Assembly (NCBI RefSeq): GCF_001884735.1
Contig: NZ_MJAP01000003.1
Coordinates: forward strand, 558,001-622,000
Length of the DNA stretch: 64,000 bases
Source of the DNA: Natronohydrobacter thiooxidans
Lineage (GTDB): Bacteria; Pseudomonadota; Alphaproteobacteria; Rhodobacterales; Rhodobacteraceae
Direction of reading: 5' to 3'
Position numbers and translations under genes: made by a program. Below, one piece after another: positions 17,692 through 25,655 of the stretch. The notes under the pieces were generated by a model that was given only the letters and a program-made list of their open reading frames with translations, did no database searches and was not told the DNA's origin. Positions within the stretch are counted from its first letter, which is position 1, and each line of letters opens with the position of its first letter.

Positions 17692-18594
17692 ATGAGCCGC
17701 CTGCTTTCCAGCCTGCGCGACGGCAAAGGGTTCGACATCGTATTGGTTGCGGTGCCGCTCGCCTTCCTGCTCGTCTTCAGCGGACTGCCCTTGATCTACA
17801 ATGTGGTGATGAGTTTTCAGGCCGTGGACATGTTCAGCCTGGGCACGTTCAACCGGCCCTGGGTCGGCTTCAAGAATTATGTGGACGTCTTCAGCCTGCC
17901 GGCCACATGGCCCATCATGCGCAACACTGTCATTTTCGTCGTCTGCTCGATTGCTGGCCAGTTTGTCATTGGCTTTGCGCTGGCCCTGTTTTTCGCACGC
18001 GGCTTTCCCGGCTCATCCTATATCCGCGGCCTGTTTCTCGCATCATGGGTCATGCCGGGACTGGTTGTCGGTGCGATGTGGAACTGGATCCTTGCCGGCG
18101 ATTTCGGGGTTCTCAACTACGCCCTGAGATCCCTCGGCATCATATCCGAAAACATCTTCTGGGCATCGAACCCGGCCTGGTCGCTTTGGGCAGTCATCGT
18201 TGCCAATATCTGGCTGGGTATCTCGTTCAACATGATCCTGCTTTCGGTCGGGCTGGCCGCGATCCCGCGCGATCTCTATGAGGCCGCTGCACTGGATGGC
18301 GCCAATGGCCTGCAGAAATTCTGGACCATTACGCTCCCCATGATGCGCTCGACCATCGGGGCGGTCATCTCGCTGGGACTGATCTTCACATTGCAGCAGT
18401 TCGATCTCTTTGCCTCGATCACCTCGGGCGGTCCGGCGAATTCATCCAACGTTGCGCAATACTGGGCATGGGAAATGTCGTTCCGCCAATATGACTTCGC
18501 CAAGGGCGCGACCATCTCGGTCGTGATGATCGCGGTCGTGATGATCGCCTCGGTCATCTATGTGCGCTCCACACGTCATGAGGTGCGCGGATGA
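17692..18594 (+). CDS. Sugar ABC transporter permease, MalF-like
   Basis: A 300-residue inner-membrane protein with about six hydrophobic segments. The EAA loop (EAAALDGANGLQKFW) near residue 200 docks to the ATPase. The start is ATG 17692 behind AAGGAGAG; a GTG directly before it (17689) is possible. Its stop overlaps the start of the second permease gene. Confidence 0.92.
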   Translation: MSRLLSSLRDGKGFDIVLVAVPLAFLLVFSGLPLIYNVVMSFQAVDMFSLGTFNRPWVGFKNYVDVFSLPATWPIMRNTVIFVVCSIAGQFVIGFALALFFARGFPGSSYIRGLFLASWVMPGLVVGAMWNWILAGDFGVLNYALRSLGIISENIFWASNPAWSLWAVIVANIWLGISFNMILLSVGLAAIPRDLYEAAALDGANGLQKFWTITLPMMRSTIGAVISLGLIFTLQQFDLFASITSGGPANSSNVAQYWAWEMSFRQYDFAKGATISVVMIAVVMIASVIYVRSTRHEVRG

Positions 18595-19418
18595 GCATCG
18601 CCTGGACCAACCGCATGCTGTTGCTCGTCGCGCTCGGCCTGGCAGCGCTCTATCTCTTTCCGCTCTACTGGATGTACGTCACCAGCCTCAAGACCGGGTC
18701 CGAGATCTTTGCCACGCCGCCGGGCATGTTTCCCGCCTCGCCGCAATGGAGCAATTTCGTTTATGTCTGGGAAACCCGGAATATGGGCCGGTTCCTGTGG
18801 AACTCGACCATCATTGCGAGCGGCACCATGGCGCTGACGGCCATTCTCGGCACGGGCTGCGCCTATGTGCTGGCCCGGTATCGCAATGGCTGGATCGATC
18901 TGGCGCTGTTCCTGGTGCTCATGCTGCAAGTGCTGCCTGCCTCGCTGATGATCACGCCGATCTTTGTGGGCTTCTCCCAGATCGGCCTGCTCAATTACCC
19001 ACAGCTCGCCGTCATCCTTGCCGTGACGGCAAAAGCGATGCCTTTCTTTGTGGTTCTGGTGCGGGCGACATTCATGAGCGTGCCGGGCGAGCTTGAGGAA
19101 GCCGCTCTTGTCGATGGCAATTCAAGGATCGGGGCTTTCTGGTTCATCGTCCTGCCTTTGGCCCGCAACGGCATTCTCGTCTCGGCCATCCTTATCTTCA
19201 TGCAGGCTTTCGGCGAGTTTGTGTACTCCAAATCCATGATCCAGGCGTCCGAGCTGCAACCAGCCTCGGTCGGGCTTAATACCTTCATGGGGCCCAACAC
19301 AACCGAGTGGGGCAATATCATGGCCTATGCCACGATCTATGTGACCCCGATCCTCGCCGCCTTCGTCCTGCTACAGCGCCGCATCGTCTCCGGCCTTACC
19401 TCGGGAGCCCTGAAATGA
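18591..19418 (+). CDS. Sugar ABC transporter permease, MalG-like
   Basis: A 275-residue inner-membrane permease with the EAA loop EEAALVDGNSRIGAFW near residue 165. It overlaps the previous permease by ATGA and the following ATPase gene by 4 bp. This tight coupling is typical of a stoichiometric transporter complex. Confidence 0.92.
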   Translation: MSIAWTNRMLLLVALGLAALYLFPLYWMYVTSLKTGSEIFATPPGMFPASPQWSNFVYVWETRNMGRFLWNSTIIASGTMALTAILGTGCAYVLARYRNGWIDLALFLVLMLQVLPASLMITPIFVGFSQIGLLNYPQLAVILAVTAKAMPFFVVLVRATFMSVPGELEEAALVDGNSRIGAFWFIVLPLARNGILVSAILIFMQAFGEFVYSKSMIQASELQPASVGLNTFMGPNTTEWGNIMAYATIYVTPILAAFVLLQRRIVSGLTSGALK

Positions 19419-20491
19419 CCGCCCAGATCGAACTGAAAAATGTCGAGAAGTATTATGGCGCTTACCATGCCCTCAAGAATATCGATCTGTCGATTGCCAA
19501 GGGACAATTCGTCGCTCTTGTCGGGCCATCGGGTTGCGGGAAATCGACCCTGTTGCGCTCCCTCGCCGGGCTTGAAACCATAACTTCGGGTGCCATTCAC
19601 ATCGCCGGCGAACGGGTCAATGACCTGCCACCACGCAAGCGCGACGTCGCCATGGTATTCCAGTCCTATGCGCTCTATCCGCATATGAACGTCATGGATA
19701 ACCTGACCTATTCGATGCGCCTCAAGCGCAAACCGCGCGCCGAAATCGAAGCCGCGGCAAAGGAAGTGGCGGAGACGATCGGGCTATCGCACCTGCTTGA
19801 CCGCTTCCCGCGCGAATTATCGGGCGGGCAACGCCAGCGTGTCGCGATGGGCCGTGCAATCATCCGCAATCCGAAGGCCTTCCTGTTCGATGAGCCCCTC
19901 TCCAATCTCGATGCCTCTTTGCGGGTGCATATGCGCAAGGAAGTGCGGGCGCTGCACAATCGGCTGGGCGCGACTTCGGTCTATGTCACCCATGACCAGA
20001 TAGAGGCCATGACCATGGCCGATCATGTCGTGGTCATGCGCGACGGCATCATCGAGCAGCAGGGCGCGCCGCTCGATCTTTATGCGCATCCCGCCAACCA
20101 GTTCGTCGCCGGTTTTATCGGCTCACCGGCGATGAATTTTGTCGATGCACGAATTAGCGAGTCCGGAGAGGCGGCACGGCTCAACCTGCCCGGCGAACCT
20201 TTGATCCCGCTCAACGGCAGCTACCCGCCGGGCAGGAGTGTAATTGTCGGCCTGCGACCCGAGCATTTGAGTGTTGTGGGTCCAGATGCGGGACTGGCGC
20301 TCAAGGTTAGCATGGTCGAATCCGTTGGATCAGCCAGTTATATTTCCTGTTCCGCCACGCCTGAGCTTTCCTTTGTCGTGGAAGGCACAACCCGATTGCG
20401 GTCAGGCGACAGCGTGCACCTCGCAATCGACCCAGACCATGTTCATGTCTTTGATGCCAAAACGCGCCTTGCGATCGGAGTGGTTAACTAG
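19415..20491 (+). CDS. Sugar ABC transporter ATP-binding protein, MalK/UgpC-like
   Basis: A 358-residue ATPase. Walker A GPSGCGKST lies near residue 37, the signature LSGGQRQRVAMGRA near 134, and Walker B ending in DEPLSNLD, with a C-terminal TOBE-type domain (about 240-358). The start is ATG 19415, overlapping the permease stop as ATGA; in-frame sequence upstream lies inside the permease gene and is ignored. It is the last gene of the LacI-controlled operon. Confidence 0.93.
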   Translation: MTAQIELKNVEKYYGAYHALKNIDLSIAKGQFVALVGPSGCGKSTLLRSLAGLETITSGAIHIAGERVNDLPPRKRDVAMVFQSYALYPHMNVMDNLTYSMRLKRKPRAEIEAAAKEVAETIGLSHLLDRFPRELSGGQRQRVAMGRAIIRNPKAFLFDEPLSNLDASLRVHMRKEVRALHNRLGATSVYVTHDQIEAMTMADHVVVMRDGIIEQQGAPLDLYAHPANQFVAGFIGSPAMNFVDARISESGEAARLNLPGEPLIPLNGSYPPGRSVIVGLRPEHLSVVGPDAGLALKVSMVESVGSASYISCSATPELSFVVEGTTRLRSGDSVHLAIDPDHVHVFDAKTRLAIGVVN

Positions 20492-20492
20492 G

Positions 20493-20541
20493 GTCTGTTC
20501 CAGGTCTTTAGACCTGGCGCTTGATGGTCTGCGGAACAGAC
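20493..20541. repeat. Nested inverted repeats after the ABC operon
   Basis: CCAGGTC-TTTA-GACCTGG (20500-20517) is a perfect hairpin. It lies inside a wider 9-base inverted repeat, GTCTGTTCC (20493-20501) and GGAACAGAC (20533-20541). There is no T-run. It could act as a factor-dependent end of the operon or be a relic of a mobile-element end. Confidence 0.5.
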
Positions 20542-20559
20542 ACGTCGTGCGCATTCGAC

Positions 20560-20955
20560 CGACCCCCAATCACCACCATGATCCGCGAGCGGGAAGGCAG
20601 CATACGCGTAGACGAACAAAGCCGCCCTCGTCCGCGCCCGCTCATCCGGCGCAGGCCACGAGACTTCCGCCATGGAGGCGATATAGGGGAAGCCATCGCC
20701 GCGCCGAAGAGCCATCTGCCCGTCGGGAACACGGGAGACGCAGAAGCGATACTGGACAGGGCTTGTCAATTCGGTGCAGTCCGAGAGCCATCACGGCGAG
20801 GAGCGGAGCCGCCACGAACAGCGCGATATAGCTGGGGGGGCAGGAAAGTTGGTCCTTGCGGCCCGAGGCTTATACCGGTCGCCAGCGCATCCCCGCCAAA
20901 GCCGAGCGAAGTGGCCGAGGTGACTATGAGCGCGGCGCTATTCCTGCGGTCAGAA
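20560..20955 (-). pseudogene. Possible decayed gene of unknown family
   Basis: The 517-bp gap between the ABC operon and the GntR gene has no intact gene. Read on the minus strand, 20955-20760 gives a hydrophobic stretch (for example PSYIALFVAAPLLAVMALGL) with protein-like composition. After a frame change the sequence continues as GDGFPYIASMAEVSW and AALFVYAYAAFPLADHGG. This looks like a frameshifted membrane-protein gene, but I do not recognise the family, and a chance frame is possible. Nothing else nameable is in this gap apart from the inverted repeats at its left end. Confidence 0.25.
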
Positions 20956-21008
20956 GCTGGTATCTGTCACCAGGTTTTCCCTCATCGCGCGTGGGAAAGA
21001 CCTTGCTG

Positions 21009-21677
21009 TCATGCCACAAAAAGACCGGGGAACTCTGCCTTCAACTCTGGCCCAAGTGCAACGGAATGGGACAGGTGCTGCGCCATCGCGGCCCTTGCCT
21101 GCTCGGGGTCTTGCGCCCGCAAGGCATCAACAATCGCGGCGTGATCTGATATGATCTGCTCTGCCTTGTCGGCGCGCGGCAGATGCAAGGACCGGATACG
21201 GTCGATATGCCCGCTCTCACGGCGCACGAGCCGGTGCAATGCCATGCGGTTCGTCACCCGGAACAGGGTTTCGTGGAACCTGAAATCCAGACGGCGAAAC
21301 CCGGCAAGCTCGCTCTGCTGCACGCATTCACGCTGCAAATCGACGATGCTGGCCAGTTCCGGATGGACCCTTGCGGCGGCACTGCTGGCGATCTGGGCAA
21401 TGATGGCTTGTTCCAGCGTGCTGCGCAGGAAATGCATCTGCACTGCCTGCGACAAATCAATCCGGCTGACACGCGTGGCGGACTGCGGCTTGATTTCGAC
21501 CAGACCTTCCTCTTGCAGGGCACGCAAAGCATCGCGGACAGGCGTGGCACTGGTCGCGAATTGCTGGCGGATCTGCGCAGGGCTGAGCGGCGCACCGGGC
21601 ATCAGATCAAGAGCGATGATCCGGTCGCGCAACGTGTCGTAGATTGTGTTTACTGCCGGTGAGAAAGACCCGTCCAC
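21009..21677 (-). CDS. GntR-family regulator (FCD domain) 1
   Basis: A 222-residue FadR-type regulator. The winged helix includes FATSATPVRDALRALQEEGLVE (about residues 40-61), and a helical FCD effector domain has metal-type histidines (DFRFHETLF and DHAAIVDAL). It starts with GTG 21677. It lies beside a second FCD regulator that shares a palindromic core upstream. FCD proteins usually sense an organic acid; here an acid sugar is plausible. Confidence 0.88.
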   Translation of the reverse strand: MDGSFSPAVNTIYDTLRDRIIALDLMPGAPLSPAQIRQQFATSATPVRDALRALQEEGLVEIKPQSATRVSRIDLSQAVQMHFLRSTLEQAIIAQIASSAAARVHPELASIVDLQRECVQQSELAGFRRLDFRFHETLFRVTNRMALHRLVRRESGHIDRIRSLHLPRADKAEQIISDHAAIVDALRAQDPEQARAAMAQHLSHSVALGPELKAEFPGLFVA

Positions 21678-21698
21678 CTGCGCGACCCCGCTTCTGAC

Positions 21699-21710
21699 CT
21701 AATATATTAG
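21699..21710. promoter_or_regulatory. Palindromic operator candidate upstream of GntR 1
   Basis: CTAATATATTAG is a perfect 12-base palindrome 22 bp upstream of the GntR 1 start. Its TAATATATTA core recurs in the palindrome ahead of tctC (22512-22527), which suggests a shared operator. Confidence 0.55.
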
Positions 21711-21730
21711 AAGAGCGAAACAGGCCTATG

Positions 21731-22414
21731 TCAAGATTGCCCGGACGTGTCAAACAGTTCGGGATTGGTTTGCAAAAGCGTCTGCATGAAGGCGAGCGAT
21801 CCCGAGACATGCGTACGCACCAGTTCTTGCGCGCTGAGCCGTGACCGGTTGGCAATCGCATCAAGGATCGCTTCATGCTGGCGCGTCAGACTGTCGAGTT
21901 CGCTGCGCTCGGCAGCTTTGAGAAACCGTATGCGGTCGAGATGCGCCTTGCGGGCATGGATGACCTGCCAGATCCCGCCCATGCCGGCGATGTCAAACAG
22001 GGATTGGTGAAACTGGTCATCGAGCGGCATGTATTCGGCATAGGAATTGTGCCTTGCGATCAGTTTCTGCTCCAGAATAATGGCGCGCGGGCGGGCCAGA
22101 TCAAGCGCTTCGGCCTGACACAGGACATCAACCACAGGCATTTCAAGATTGACGCGCAGAAAATGTGCCTGCCGCACGGAAGCGGGGTTGATGGCGGCGA
22201 CGAATGTGCCGTGCTGCGGCGCGATCACGACCAGTTCCTGCTCTGCAAGGCGCAGGATTGCCTCGCGGACGGGCGTGCGGCTGACGGCGAATCTGTCGGC
22301 CAGATCGCGCTCCTGAAGCACCTGCTTGGGCGGCAATTCCAGCGTTACGATCATACGCCGCAACTCTTCGTATATTAGATCTGCGCGGGACCGTTTGCGC
22401 TTTGCCTGTGTCAT
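21731..22414 (-). CDS. GntR-family regulator (FCD domain) 2
   Basis: A 227-residue FadR-type regulator. The winged helix (FAVSRTPVREAILRLAEQEL) is followed by an FCD domain (DDQFHQSLFDIAGM and RQHEAILDAI). The start is ATG 22414 (MTQAKRKRSRAD), although its ribosome site is weak; the frame is open further upstream into the operator. It is divergent from tctC and most likely controls the TTT/acid-sugar operon. Confidence 0.88.
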   Translation of the reverse strand: MTQAKRKRSRADLIYEELRRMIVTLELPPKQVLQERDLADRFAVSRTPVREAILRLAEQELVVIAPQHGTFVAAINPASVRQAHFLRVNLEMPVVDVLCQAEALDLARPRAIILEQKLIARHNSYAEYMPLDDQFHQSLFDIAGMGGIWQVIHARKAHLDRIRFLKAAERSELDSLTRQHEAILDAIANRSRLSAQELVRTHVSGSLAFMQTLLQTNPELFDTSGQS

Positions 22415-22511
22415 CTGACAGTTCACGCCTTTGTTTTTTCTGATCTTATACGAGCGGGTGCAGAGTTTCAAAGTCGTTTCACACTGTTCTTCCGAAAGCT
22501 TGCACTCCATT

Positions 22512-22527
22512 CATTAATATATTAATG
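22512..22527. promoter_or_regulatory. Palindromic operator of the TTT/acid-sugar operon
   Basis: CATTAATATATTAATG is a perfect 16-base palindrome in the divergent region between the second GntR gene and tctC. It shares TAATATATTA with the site at 21699-21710. A GntR protein is the likely ligand. Confidence 0.65.
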
Positions 22528-22573
22528 TAGCAGAACGATTCAATCGCACGAAAATGCTAGTGGAGGAGCATCC

Positions 22574-23539
22574 ATGACTTTCCGTTATACCGCCATGATG
22601 GCGGCCAGCACGCTTGCCCTGAGTGTTTCAGCAGCGCATGCCGAAACGAACTGGCCCACCCGCACGATCAATGTCATCATCGGCGCAGGCCCCGGTGGCG
22701 ACACGGATTTCAACGCCCGCACCATGGCGCGGTATTTCGAGCAGATCACCGGCGGCTCGATGGTCGTGACCAATATGCCCGGCGGCGGCGCGACGATCGC
22801 GACCTCGGCTGTGCGCGACGCGGATCCGGATGGCTACACCATGCTTTTCGGCCATACCGGCCACCTGATCGTGACCGAAGTCTCAGGTCTTGCCGATTAT
22901 GGCATTGATGATTTCGAGATTTGCTGCATCCCGGCAATCGACCAGGGTGCGGTCTTTGTGGCCAGCGCCCAGTCGGGCATTACCAGCATCGACGATCTGG
23001 TGGCGCGCACGGATGCAGAACCGCAAAGCGTTGTCTTTGGCACCGAATTCGGCGGCTATTCGCATCTGCAAGGCACGATCTTCCAGCAGGAGACCGGTGC
23101 GGATATGCATGTGGTGGATACGGGATCAGCCTCTGACAAGATCGCAGCACTTCTGGGAGGACGTATTGATGTCGGCGGTATCGCCTATGGTGCGATCCAG
23201 GATTACCACGCCGCCGGACAGATGGTCGTGCTTGGCCAACCGAACGACACGCGCAATGAGCTTCTGGGTGATATTCCGACCTTCGTGGAACAGGGCGTCG
23301 ATTTCGTGATGAACAATCCGTATATCATCGCCTTCCCCCAAGGCACGGATCCTGAGATCGTGGCCAAGATGGAAGATGTCATGCGCCAGATCACCGAGAT
23401 CCCGGAATATGCGGCGGATCTGGAACAGGGCTTCAAACAGCCGGTCTCCTTCCTGCCGAAAGACGAGGCATTGGAGCGTCTGAACGCGATCCGCGACGCT
23501 TACATGCCCTTCCGCGAAGTGCTGCAGGCGGCACGCTAA
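22574..23539 (+). CDS. Tripartite tricarboxylate transporter substrate-binding protein (TctC/Bug family)
   Basis: A 321-residue periplasmic binding protein. A signal peptide (about residues 1-24, ending SAAHA) precedes a Bug-type domain with the family opening WPTRTINVIIGAGPGGDTD and the GG-type loop MPGGGATIATSAV. The start follows GGAGGA. It feeds the TctB-TctA permease downstream. The operon's acid-sugar enzymes suggest an aldonic or uronic acid as ligand. Confidence 0.92.
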   Translation: MTFRYTAMMAASTLALSVSAAHAETNWPTRTINVIIGAGPGGDTDFNARTMARYFEQITGGSMVVTNMPGGGATIATSAVRDADPDGYTMLFGHTGHLIVTEVSGLADYGIDDFEICCIPAIDQGAVFVASAQSGITSIDDLVARTDAEPQSVVFGTEFGGYSHLQGTIFQQETGADMHVVDTGSASDKIAALLGGRIDVGGIAYGAIQDYHAAGQMVVLGQPNDTRNELLGDIPTFVEQGVDFVMNNPYIIAFPQGTDPEIVAKMEDVMRQITEIPEYAADLEQGFKQPVSFLPKDEALERLNAIRDAYMPFREVLQAAR

Positions 23540-23559
23540 GGTCAGACTGGCCGACGTCC

Positions 23560-23600
23560 GGCCGACAGCAGGGCTGCGCAAGACCGGCCTGCTGTCGGCC
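23560..23600 (+). promoter_or_regulatory. Intercistronic stem-loop between tctC and tctB
   Basis: GGCCGACAGCAGG (23560-23572) and CCTGCTGTCGGCC (23588-23600) form a perfect 13-bp stem with a 15-base loop. No T-run follows. It probably favours high binding-protein expression over the membrane subunits. Confidence 0.75.
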
Positions 23601-23628
23601 CCCTAACCGATCTTCCGGGGGAGCCTTG

Positions 23629-24108
23629 ATGTCCCGAAACTCTGAACTCATCATCGGGCTGGCCATGCTGGGCGCGGGGCTCGGATATCTTTATCTGACC
23701 ATGCAACTGCCCCGTCGTGGCACTGTCGATGCCACATTCTTCCCCTATGCGCTGGGCAGCGCGATGGCCGCGCTTGGCCTGTTGCAGATCCTTTTCACGC
23801 TGCGACGCTCGGGCTTCCTGCCGCTTGCGCCCTCGGAACGTTTGCAACCGCGTCAGCTTCTGACTGTTGCCGCCACGCTTGGGCTGGTCGCCGGGTTCAT
23901 TGCCGCCTTGCGCCCGCTGGGCTTTCCCGTTGCCGCCGCGCTGTTTCTCTTCGCGCAGTTCTGGCTGCTCACGCCATCAACGCAGCGACCAAGGCCGATC
24001 CTCTATGCCGTGCTCGCCATCCTGTCCGCTGTCGTGATCTTCGTGACCTTCCGCTACGGGTTTCGCCTGATGCTGCCCGGCGGCCCGCTGACCCGCTATC
24101 TGCCGTAA
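23629..24108 (+). CDS. Tripartite tricarboxylate transporter small permease (TctB family)
   Basis: A 159-residue membrane protein with four hydrophobic segments, the usual TctB layout. The start is ATG 23629 behind GGGGGAG; a TTG one codon earlier is less likely. It is followed 12 bp later by the large permease gene. Confidence 0.87.
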   Translation: MSRNSELIIGLAMLGAGLGYLYLTMQLPRRGTVDATFFPYALGSAMAALGLLQILFTLRRSGFLPLAPSERLQPRQLLTVAATLGLVAGFIAALRPLGFPVAAALFLFAQFWLLTPSTQRPRPILYAVLAILSAVVIFVTFRYGFRLMLPGGPLTRYLP

Positions 24109-24120
24109 AGAGGCCCGCCA

Positions 24121-25641
24121 ATGCTTGACCTTCTCCTCGCGGGTTTCGGCAATGTGCTGTCACCGCAGATCTTTATCCTGATCACTCTGGGCGTGGCCGT
24201 GGGTATCGTCTTTGGTGCCGTGCCGGGGCTGACCGCTGTCATGGCCATCGCGCTTTGCCTGCCCATGACCTACACGCTGGGCCCGGCGGCAGGGATTTCG
24301 CTGCTGATTGCGCTGTTTGTCGGGGCCACGTCAGGCGGATTGATTTCGGCGATCCTGCTCAAGATACCGGGAACGCCGTCCTCCATCGCCACGACATTCG
24401 ACGGCGCGCCCATGATGGAAAAGGGCGAGGGCGCGAAAGCGCTAGGTGTAGGGATCGTGTTTTCCTTCATCGGCACGATCCTGTCCATCGGCGCGCTGAT
24501 GTTCATCGCCCCGTCGCTGGCGCGCGTGGCGCTGTCCTTCGGGCCGCATGAATATTTCGCCATCGCGATCTTCTCGCTCACGCTGATTGCGACGCTCTCC
24601 TCCGGCTCGATGATCAAGGGCATTTTTGCGGGCGTTGCAGGTTTTGCCGTCTCGACTGTCGGGATTGCCCCGGTCGATGCAATCACGCGCTTCACCTTTG
24701 GCCGGGTCGAGATCAATGCAGGCTTTTCCATTCTGACGGTGCTGGTGGGCATGTTTGCGGTGGCAGAAGTGATCCGCGTTGCCGAAAGCGCCCATCGCAA
24801 GGGGGGCGCACCGGTTGCCCCGCCGCTACTGGTGAGGATCAAGGGATTTGGCTTTTCCATGGCCGAGTTTCTGGGCCAGATTCCCAATGCGATCCGCTCC
24901 AGCCTGATCGGCATTTCCATCGGCATCCTGCCGGGGATCGGTGCAGGCACGTCCAATATCATCAGCTATATTGCCGCCAAGAAGCGCTCTAAAACACCCG
25001 AGAAATTCGGCAAGGGCACGATCGAGGGCGTTGTTGCCAGTGAATCGGCCAATAATGCCGGGATCGGCGGCGCGATGATCCCGCTTCTGACGCTGGGGAT
25101 TCCCGGGGATGCGGTCACGGCCATTCTGCTGGGCGGGCTGATGATCCACGGCATCCAGCCGGGGCCGATGCTGTTCATCACCCAAGGCCCGCTGGTCTAT
25201 ACGATCTTTGCCGCGCTGGTCGTGGCGGCCATCATGATGCTGATCCTGGAATTTGTCGGGCTGCGGCTGTTCATCAAGCTGCTGGCAATCCCGAAACATA
25301 TCCTGCTGCCGATCATTCTGGTGCTTTGCGCTGTGGGCGCTTTCGGACTGGCCAGCCGCATCTTCGATGTCTGGACGATCCTTGCCTTTGGCATCCTTGG
25401 CTATGCCTTTGCGAAAGCGGGCATGCCGACTGCACCCTTCATCATCGGCTTCATCCTTGGCCCGATGGCCGAGACGAATTTCCGCCGCGGGTTGCAGCTT
25501 TCATCCGGTGATTTCACCGGCTTCCTGACCAACCCTATCGCAGGCACCTTCCTCGCCCTCGCGGCGCTGTCGATCCTCTGGCAGGTCTACGCCGCGCTGC
25601 GCCCCCACAAGATTGCGACCCTGCCCAATGCGCAGGACTGA
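24121..25641 (+). CDS. Tripartite tricarboxylate transporter large permease (TctA family)
   Basis: A 506-residue inner-membrane protein of normal TctA length with about twelve hydrophobic segments. Family motifs include GAVPGLTAVMAIA, KIPGTPSSIATTFDG and GILPGIGAGTSN. It forms the transport channel with the small permease. The next gene, the dehydratase, starts 14 bp downstream. Confidence 0.94.
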   Translation: MLDLLLAGFGNVLSPQIFILITLGVAVGIVFGAVPGLTAVMAIALCLPMTYTLGPAAGISLLIALFVGATSGGLISAILLKIPGTPSSIATTFDGAPMMEKGEGAKALGVGIVFSFIGTILSIGALMFIAPSLARVALSFGPHEYFAIAIFSLTLIATLSSGSMIKGIFAGVAGFAVSTVGIAPVDAITRFTFGRVEINAGFSILTVLVGMFAVAEVIRVAESAHRKGGAPVAPPLLVRIKGFGFSMAEFLGQIPNAIRSSLIGISIGILPGIGAGTSNIISYIAAKKRSKTPEKFGKGTIEGVVASESANNAGIGGAMIPLLTLGIPGDAVTAILLGGLMIHGIQPGPMLFITQGPLVYTIFAALVVAAIMMLILEFVGLRLFIKLLAIPKHILLPIILVLCAVGAFGLASRIFDVWTILAFGILGYAFAKAGMPTAPFIIGFILGPMAETNFRRGLQLSSGDFTGFLTNPIAGTFLALAALSILWQVYAALRPHKIATLPNAQD

Positions 25642-25655
25642 CCGGAGCAGTTGAC

